From NCBI GenBank assembly GCA_041391225.1, contig JAWKOL010000007.1, forward strand, positions 62,001 to 126,000: a stretch of DNA of 64,000 nt, given 5' to 3'. This document shows positions 58,599 through 64,000 of the stretch, piece by piece; within the stretch, counting starts at the first letter, position 1; every line of letters begins with the position of its first letter. The position numbers and the translations under genes are program-made. This DNA comes from RI-153 sp041391225. Lineage in GTDB: Bacteria > Chloroflexota > Anaerolineae > Caldilineales > Caldilineaceae. The notes under the pieces were generated by a model. That model worked only from the letters and a program-made list of their open reading frames with translations. It did no database searches and had not been told where the DNA came from.

Positions 58599-59616
58599 TC
58601 TCCACCGCGATCTCCCGCCCTTCCTTCCCCGATCGGTAGATCCCCTCCAGCATCGCCATCAACAGGACGCCTTGTTCGGCGCTGGTGCGGGTGGCGCCGC
58701 CGGTGCGGATGGCGTGGGTGAAGTCTGCGGCCATGCCCACGAACGAGGCGGCCTGTCCGCGTGGGAATTTGGGGGTGAGGGTGCGGGCGCCTTCGGGGCC
58801 GACGTTGTAGTAGTCGAGGGTGTCGTCGTCGAGGCGGGCGCCGCCGGCGGTGCCGTAGATGTGGACGTCTTGGATGTCTTTGGGTTGGGCGAGCACCCAG
58901 GCGGCTTCGACGTGCAGGCTGCGCCCGTCGTCGAAACGGATGAGGGCGAAGGCGCTGTCGTCGGTGCCGGTGAGTTCGGGGAATTTGTTGAAGACCGAGC
59001 CGGAGATGGTCACCGGTTTGGGGTTGCCCATGAGGAACCACGCCTGATCAAGGACGTGGATGCCGATGTCGATGAGCGCCCCGCCGCCGGCGCGCAGCGG
59101 ATCGACGAACCAGCCGCCCACGCCCTGCGGCACGCCCCAACTACGCGTCCACACGGCGCGGGCGTGGTAGATTTCGCCCAATTCACCGGCGGCGATGCGG
59201 GCGGCCAGGCGGTCGGTGGTGGGGTTGTAGCGGCGACGCGTGGCGTAGCCGAGGACGAGTCCACGCGCGGCGGCGGTGTCGGCCATTTCCCGTGCCTCGG
59301 CGGTGTTGACAGCGGGCGGCTTCTCACAGAAGACGTGCTTGCCTGCTTCCAGCGCCGCAATCGTCGACGGCTTGTGCAGGTGATTGGGCAGGGCGATCAC
59401 CACGGCGTCCACTTCGGGGTCGGCCAGCAAATCATGATAAGCGCCGTACTGTTTGGGGACGTGATAGCGGGCAGCGAAGGCCTCGCGGCGCGTCGTTTCC
59501 AGATCGGCCACGGCGGTTACGACAGCGTCGTCGCAGGCGGTGAAGCCTTCGGTGTGGCGTTCACCGGGCCAGCCGGCGCCGATGATGCCGATGCGGAGGG
59601 GGGATGTGGGGGACAT
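58579..59616 (-). CDS. Gfo/Idh/MocA-family oxidoreductase
   Basis: 345 aa. The NAD(P)-binding N-terminus is RIGIIGAGWPGERHTEGF. The family EKP motif is in HVFCEKPPAVNTAEA, and the substrate-side GGGALIDIGIHVLDQA carries the conserved Asp and His. It probably oxidises a sugar, inositol or similar polyol. The same-strand neighbours are a Rieske oxygenase 16 bp upstream and an MDR dehydrogenase downstream, which suggests a catabolic operon. The C-terminal IRNS is repeat-derived. Confidence 0.93.
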   Translation of the reverse strand: MSPTSPLRIGIIGAGWPGERHTEGFTACDDAVVTAVADLETTRREAFAARYHVPKQYGAYHDLLADPEVDAVVIALPNHLHKPSTIAALEAGKHVFCEKPPAVNTAEAREMADTAAARGLVLGYATRRRYNPTTDRLAARIAAGELGEIYHARAVWTRSWGVPQGVGGWFVDPLRAGGGALIDIGIHVLDQAWFLMGNPKPVTISGSVFNKFPELTGTDDSAFALIRFDDGRSLHVEAAWVLAQPKDIQDVHIYGTAGGARLDDDTLDYYNVGPEGARTLTPKFPRGQAASFVGMAADFTHAIRTGGATRTSAEQGVLLMAMLEGIYRSGKEGREIAVENVIRNS

Positions 59617-59632
59617 GGGTTTCTCCTTTTCG

Positions 59633-60820
59633 TCAAGTTAAAGCATCGCGATAGTACTGTTTTAACAACGTCTGAAAGTGATAGACACCTGCCTCACGTT
59701 TCACCGAAAAACGCCCCTGATCGTAGACCCGCGATTTTAGCCCCTGTTGCACTTGCTCGCAGATCTCCACGTCCTCTTGTTGCACCATGTCGCTGTAGCG
59801 GATCTCTTCGAGGATGGCGTCTTCGTTGGCGAGGACGTGCTCATCGTAGAAATAGTCGAAGACCACCCTGCACCGATCCGGCCCCAGCGGCACCACCACG
59901 TTGGTCTGCAAGCGCCCCGGCACAATGTTGAGCATGAAGTTGGGGAAGACGGTGTAGTAGTACGCGCCGTTGCCGTCGCCACCCAACGAACTGTAGACGT
60001 TGTCACCGGCCTGAAAGGGGCTGGTTTGCAGCGAATAGTGGGGCGCGGTTTCGGTGATGTACTGCCGGTAGTCGAGCACACGGTTAAGGTCGGGGTGGAC
60101 GATGGGAATGTGGTATCCCTCCAGGTAGTTGTCCATGTAGACCTTCCAGTTACAGGCCAGTTCGTACTCGTCGCGGCGGTAGAAGCGTTTGCCTGCCAAC
60201 TGCATGGGCGCGATGCGTTCCTCGATCCCCGCGAAGACGGTCTCGATGGGCGTCGGCTCCGGCGACAGGTTGACGAAGATGATCCCCTGCCACACGGCCA
60301 CGTGGACAGGACGCAGGCTGTAGTCTTCTTTGTTGAAGAGTTCGACGCGATCCCAATCGGGGACGCCGCGCAACATGCCGTTGAGGAAGTAGGTCCAGCC
60401 GTGGTAGCCGCACTGGAAGACTTTGCGCTTGTCCCCGCGCACGGTGAGGGGCCCGGCGCGGTGCAGGCAGACGTTGTAGAAGGCGCGGATCGCCTGACTC
60501 GCCTCTGGATCGTAGATCACCACGATGGGATTGCCCGCCACGTGGGTGTAGACGGCGTCGCCGGGCTGCTTGAACTGGTCCACATGGCCGACGTACTGCC
60601 ACGTCTGCGCAAAGAGGACGTGCTGATCGGCCTCATGGTAGCCGGGATCGGTGTACCAACTGGCGGGGATGGTGAAAGCACGCGGCAACGGGTCCACGGA
60701 CAGGGATTCGGGCGTGAGATCGGGCAGATCCACGAGATAGGCGGCTGAGGGGGGGACTGTCTTCTCCGCCACGTGGACAGGTGTGCGTCCGATGAAATCC
60801 GTGGTGGGTGTGGTTGTCAT
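59633..60820 (-). CDS. Rieske-type aromatic-ring-hydroxylating oxygenase, alpha subunit
   Basis: 395 aa from ATG 60818-60820, preferred over ATG 60835 because GAAGGAT sits at normal spacing. The Rieske 2Fe-2S ligands are in NVCLHRAG and QCGYHGWTY. The mononuclear iron site is in NWKVYMDNYLEGYHIPIVHPDL-type sequence (positions ~220-241), with a bridging Asp and two His. The choline/carnitine/betaine monooxygenase-like subgroup fits by length and motif spacing; aromatic substrates are also possible. No reductase or ferredoxin partner lies nearby. Confidence 0.9.
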   Translation of the reverse strand: MTTTPTTDFIGRTPVHVAEKTVPPSAAYLVDLPDLTPESLSVDPLPRAFTIPASWYTDPGYHEADQHVLFAQTWQYVGHVDQFKQPGDAVYTHVAGNPIVVIYDPEASQAIRAFYNVCLHRAGPLTVRGDKRKVFQCGYHGWTYFLNGMLRGVPDWDRVELFNKEDYSLRPVHVAVWQGIIFVNLSPEPTPIETVFAGIEERIAPMQLAGKRFYRRDEYELACNWKVYMDNYLEGYHIPIVHPDLNRVLDYRQYITETAPHYSLQTSPFQAGDNVYSSLGGDGNGAYYYTVFPNFMLNIVPGRLQTNVVVPLGPDRCRVVFDYFYDEHVLANEDAILEEIRYSDMVQQEDVEICEQVQQGLKSRVYDQGRFSVKREAGVYHFQTLLKQYYRDALT

Positions 60821-60853
60821 GCGGGTATCCTTCATAGTGCTGTGATCAAGTTG

Positions 60854-61807
60854 TCAAACGGACAGTCTCCAGATGTCTCTCACCAAAAACTGCTGAAAAT
60901 CCGCGATTTGCTCTCTGAGCCTTTCATTCACAGTCATTTCAGGACGCGGATCGACGTAGTACACGCCGTCTAGCCTGTTTAGCGCAACGGTATAGCCCAA
61001 GAAATGATTCGTTTTGAAAGTAGAATTGATCCCGAAGATTGACCTTCCACGTCGCGCACGCTGAACGTCGTGTAGGAAGATCGCAACAACCGGCACATCT
61101 CGGCCCAGCAATTTGGTCAACAGAAATTTGTCGAGGAAGATCTTGTCGATTCGGTCTTTACTGGTCGTCTTGACAGATCCAACAATTTCTGATGCCTGTA
61201 TGGGCGTGGATTCGGAGGTAACGATCGCTTTGTCTCGCGAAAAAACCAAATCCAATTCGTAAGACATTTCGTAGCCAGGAAAGCCTGCAATAGGCAGACT
61301 AATCGTACGCGGTTCACATTCCAGCCCAATTTCCTGGATAACCAATCGGAGCATCGATTCGAAGAGTTGACCGATTCGTTTTCGAGACTGATTCGAGTTA
61401 GCGAAAGAGTCACCTATGCTACCGATAGATTGTTGAATGGTATAGACGATTCGGTTGACTTCATTTGAGTCAATGTACTTGCTCACGCCCGGTTGATCGC
61501 CAATACTGCCTTGGTATTGTTTCAGGTCATGGAGAAAATCGATGAATCTGTTGTATGCAACGTTGAAATCATCTTGAGACTCAATAAACAGTCTCGTGTT
61601 AAGAGGTCGAGTGATTTTGTGACCAAAATCCTGATCATACTGGTAGAAGACGTAGTGGCTATGAGAAGGAGAAACGATCCGCGTCGGGCGGCTGTCCTGC
61701 AACAATGCAAGGAATGCGTCACAGATTGTGTAGAAGTCCGACAGTGTGTGAAAGGCAGTTCTATCGCGAAGACTGGCCTGCAAGTCGAGCAACGATGCCA
61801 TTGTCAT
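60854..61807 (-). CDS. Type II restriction endonuclease (putative)
   Basis: 317 aa. It is the second gene of an operon with a DNA methyltransferase, overlapping it by ATGA. A PD-(D/E)xK-like core is suggested by Asp186 in YELDLVFSRDKAIV and SVKTTSKDRIDK with Lys213, although the residue two before this Lys is Ser, not Asp or Glu. The C-terminal strand VPVVAIFLHDVQRARRG is typical of such nucleases. The specificity is unknown. Codon use is AT-richer than in the rest of the window, consistent with recent acquisition. Confidence 0.8.
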   Translation of the reverse strand: MTMASLLDLQASLRDRTAFHTLSDFYTICDAFLALLQDSRPTRIVSPSHSHYVFYQYDQDFGHKITRPLNTRLFIESQDDFNVAYNRFIDFLHDLKQYQGSIGDQPGVSKYIDSNEVNRIVYTIQQSIGSIGDSFANSNQSRKRIGQLFESMLRLVIQEIGLECEPRTISLPIAGFPGYEMSYELDLVFSRDKAIVTSESTPIQASEIVGSVKTTSKDRIDKIFLDKFLLTKLLGRDVPVVAIFLHDVQRARRGRSIFGINSTFKTNHFLGYTVALNRLDGVYYVDPRPEMTVNERLREQIADFQQFLVRDIWRLSV

Positions 61808-62823
61808 CTAATCGACTTCCTTCGCTTTGCGTTTTCGAGATCATACTGAATCCACTTCTCTACGGTCCACTCTTCAACCAGTTCGATTCGTTCCGCCGCC
61901 CACTGGCAGTATTGTATCGAAGTATCACAACCCTTCCAATTACGTCCAAGCTGTTGCGCTACCACGGCCGTTGTACCAGAACCAAGGAAGGGATCAACCA
62001 CCAAGTCATCAGGGTTTGATGAAGCGAGAACAAGCTTCCGCAGCAATTCTTCGGGCTTTTGGGTAGGATGCGGGGTTTTCTCGTGCATGCCATTACAGGT
62101 GGTGGGTATTTCGATCACATCTCTCGGTTTTGCGCCCCTTGGATGAGGTCGCCAGGTGTCGCTATTGCGTCTAGAGCCACCGTATTGACTACTCTCGGCT
62201 TGAGGATGTTCAGGATATTTCAGCGTGTGATTCCCGTAAGGGATACGCACGTCGTCAACGTTGAAAGTAAACCTACGCGTTTTTCTGAAATGCAAAATGC
62301 TTTCATGAGATCGTCCCCAGTCTGAGCCAAGATTCGCCTTGTTCTTGTAGTGCCAGATCAACCACTTGCACCCCTTGAAAAAGCGTGAGGCGGGAAGCTT
62401 GAGGTCGGCAAGAATCTCCGAGAACCCACAAACGTAGAGTGTGCCTTCAGGCTTCAAGACACGTGATGCCTGTTCTATCCACTGCATAGACCACTCGACG
62501 TATTGTTCCTGCGATTCAAATGTGTCCCACTCGGCCTTCTTGATGTTGTATGGCGGATCTGCAAAGATCAGATCTACGGATTCATCGTCAAGCGAGCTAA
62601 GCCAGGAAACCGCATCTCCTACCCAGATCTCTCCTTTGGGGTGGCGATAATACGTTACCGGTGTATTGGAATCCACTGTTGTTGGATCCATAGCAACAAA
62701 CGAACCGCGAAGCATGGGTTGTCCAAAGAATTGTGGGATCTCCTTCGTCCGCGAGTATTCACCCTTGCGTTCCTGAATTCTCTGTTCTTCTTCGGGCAGT
62801 TCAGACTGACTTTTGTTTTCCAT
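61804..62823 (-). CDS. DNA methyltransferase of the restriction-modification pair
   Basis: 339 aa from ATG 62821-62823 with AAAGG 7 nt upstream (GTG 62841 is an alternative). Amino-methyltransferase with catalytic DPPY (89-92) in LIFADPPYNIKK ahead of the SAM motif VDPFLGSGTTAVVA near residue 275, the order of beta-class N6-adenine or N4-cytosine enzymes. HPTQKPEELL is also typical. It protects host DNA from the paired nuclease. AT-rich codon use. Confidence 0.93.
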   Translation of the reverse strand: MENKSQSELPEEEQRIQERKGEYSRTKEIPQFFGQPMLRGSFVAMDPTTVDSNTPVTYYRHPKGEIWVGDAVSWLSSLDDESVDLIFADPPYNIKKAEWDTFESQEQYVEWSMQWIEQASRVLKPEGTLYVCGFSEILADLKLPASRFFKGCKWLIWHYKNKANLGSDWGRSHESILHFRKTRRFTFNVDDVRIPYGNHTLKYPEHPQAESSQYGGSRRNSDTWRPHPRGAKPRDVIEIPTTCNGMHEKTPHPTQKPEELLRKLVLASSNPDDLVVDPFLGSGTTAVVAQQLGRNWKGCDTSIQYCQWAAERIELVEEWTVEKWIQYDLENAKRRKSIR

Positions 62824-63395
62824 CCTGGTGCCTTTTCCCACTCATGCGCATCAACTCTAGTACGTCGCGGCGTAAATACCACGGCAGAAATACGGCGTCT
62901 GTACCACTGGTCGAAACTATCGGTGTATTTCCACCGGGATTTGCTAGATTATTGGCTGTTACCGCAGTTCGGTCAATGTCTTCTTGGGAATACGAACTAC
63001 GAGGAGAAGTTCCATACGAAGTTACGGCACATGTTGCTCACAAGCATATTTTGCATACCCCAATCTGTGGAGCAACAAAATCACTCAAATCAGTCAAGTA
63101 CACACCGATTTGCCTCAGTACTCCTCAACCTGCTTTCTTCCCCAGTAAGACCAGTCAATACAGACAGCCATATTATCTCCCTGATAACAGAATAGAATAC
63201 TGAGAGCGAACAGACTGATACTTGACCGAAAAAACACCCAGAAAACAAAAGTCAGACATCATCTGAAAGAACTGCCTGCTTCAGGTACATTAACACTAAT
63301 GTTATAGTCATTGCTAGAAGACGGTGGCGTGAAGTGTTTGTGATAGTAACGGGCTGAACTGGCGTTGTCGATTCAGCCGAAGAGATTTCACGGGT
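62824..63395. other. AT-rich region without a recognised gene
   Basis: Only short, unconvincing frames are present on both strands. Base composition is clearly AT-richer than in the first 60 kb. It contains the 14-base palindrome-like TTAACACTAATGTTA near 63289-63303. It is possibly a promoter/control region for the restriction-modification pair or the remains of decayed genes. Confidence 0.5.
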
Positions 63396-63996
63396 TTACT
63401 CCATATTTGTAGCTCGTCGTTTCCAATTTGCCTTCGTGTTTATGTTGATCTTCCTCTCAGTTCTAGTTTGGTAAGTATCAGAGATGAAATCAAGAGAATC
63501 TCGAAGTTGTTTGCGCAACAACTCAACACTTTCATGAAAATCGTTATACTGGGCCAGAATATTGTATGTCGCAGCAAGAAATCCGATGACGACAACTAGA
63601 CTTCCCTCGCGAATATCAACATTAACCAAAATCTGTTTGTGATATCTGGCCTCAATAAGTCTAGCGAATTCCAGCGCCTGGCCTCAACAACATACCTTGC
63701 AGTTAAGTTCTTGCGAGATGAACCTTTAGCACCAGTGCTTAGTACAAAAAGCGGCAAATCCAAAAACTGATCGAACAGCGCTGGATCGACTGGATCATCA
63801 AGAGTGATCTGCAGGTCACCGGTTCTGCAGGTTCATCCAGATATTGAAGCGATCTACTTGGCTGTGACGACTTGGCTATACTCCGGGAGATAGCTTCACT
63901 CATTAAGCGCCATGGTATCAGCCTAATTGCACCGACAACAATTGAAAGCACGGCAACGGAGACCATAATCCAGACCAATACAACAGGCGCATCCAA
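63396..63996 (-). CDS. Two-helix membrane protein broken by frameshifts
   Basis: The right part (63739-63996) starts MDAPVVLVWIMVSVAVLSIV, a membrane helix, and loses its frame near 63770. In other frames the sequence continues with a KNLTARYVVEA-like piece and ALEFARLIEARYHKQILV, then DIREGSLVVVIGFLAATYN (second helix) and a coiled-coil end (HESVELLRKQLRDSLDFI). About 195 aa if repaired. The REGS-plus-helix pattern reminds me of small two-helix proteins found in defence contexts, but this is only a resemblance. It lies next to a restriction-modification pair. Confidence 0.5.
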
Positions 63997-64000
63997 ATGC

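Noticed and set aside
62503..63203. Plus-strand frames opposite and upstream of the methyltransferase
   Set aside because: Mutually overlapping, no motif, and partly antisense to a well-supported methyltransferase.

Overview
The window looks like one contig of a G+C-rich chromosome from the Chloroflexota (Anaerolineae/Caldilineae-like). This is an inference from gene style, not a database match. Supporting signs are secreted proteins with Thr/Pro linkers, frequent GTG/TTG starts, PspC, DUF2207, DUF2071 and DUF4013 membrane proteins, a DHH-CBS tRNA nucleotidyltransferase and many palindromic intergenic repeats. No rRNA, CRISPR array or prophage structural genes are visible.

Layout. 0-16.5 kb: haloacid dehalogenase, pectate-lyase-fold protein, katG, a phosphotransferase, secreted proteins, a UV-endonuclease (uvsE) operon and two large frameshifted surface-protein genes. 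16.5-22.5 kb: PspC protein, mutM, a MITE-like element, an ECF sigma/anti-sigma pair and tRNA-Leu(CAA). 22.5-31 kb: an SH3b lipoprotein, a membrane protein with four cyclic-nucleotide-binding domains, a D-threonine-aldolase-like enzyme and clpB. 31-33 kb: a small FtsK-type ATPase operon with the best promoter in the window. 33-41.7 kb: queG, a DUF4013 protein, pdxST, a 286-bp GGGGACT tandem array, an XRE regulator pair, an ABC-2 exporter and thrC. 42-46.2 kb: a YnjBCD-like importer. 46.3-52.7 kb: ThuA, GNAT, a methyltransferase, an aldo/keto reductase and a tRNA nucleotidyltransferase, most of them ending inside one repeat family. 52.9-60.8 kb: a catabolic-looking cluster (8-oxoguanine-deaminase-like amidohydrolase, polar-amino-acid-type ABC permease and binding proteins, MDR dehydrogenase, Gfo/Idh/MocA, Rieske oxygenase). 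60.9-64 kb: a visibly AT-richer edge with a type II restriction-modification pair and a broken membrane protein.

Two features dominate. (1) About fifteen genes, including housekeeping pdxS and clpB, carry frameshifts that restore good homology in another frame. Several fit loss of one base in a short homopolymer, so uncorrected consensus indels are the simplest explanation; reconstructed spans are given. (2) Nearly every larger intergenic gap holds a palindromic repeat from at least six families. One family repeatedly supplies the stop codon and last residues of neighbouring genes. The most unusual protein-level arrangement is the four-CNB transmembrane protein next to a lipoprotein with a similar extracellular segment.
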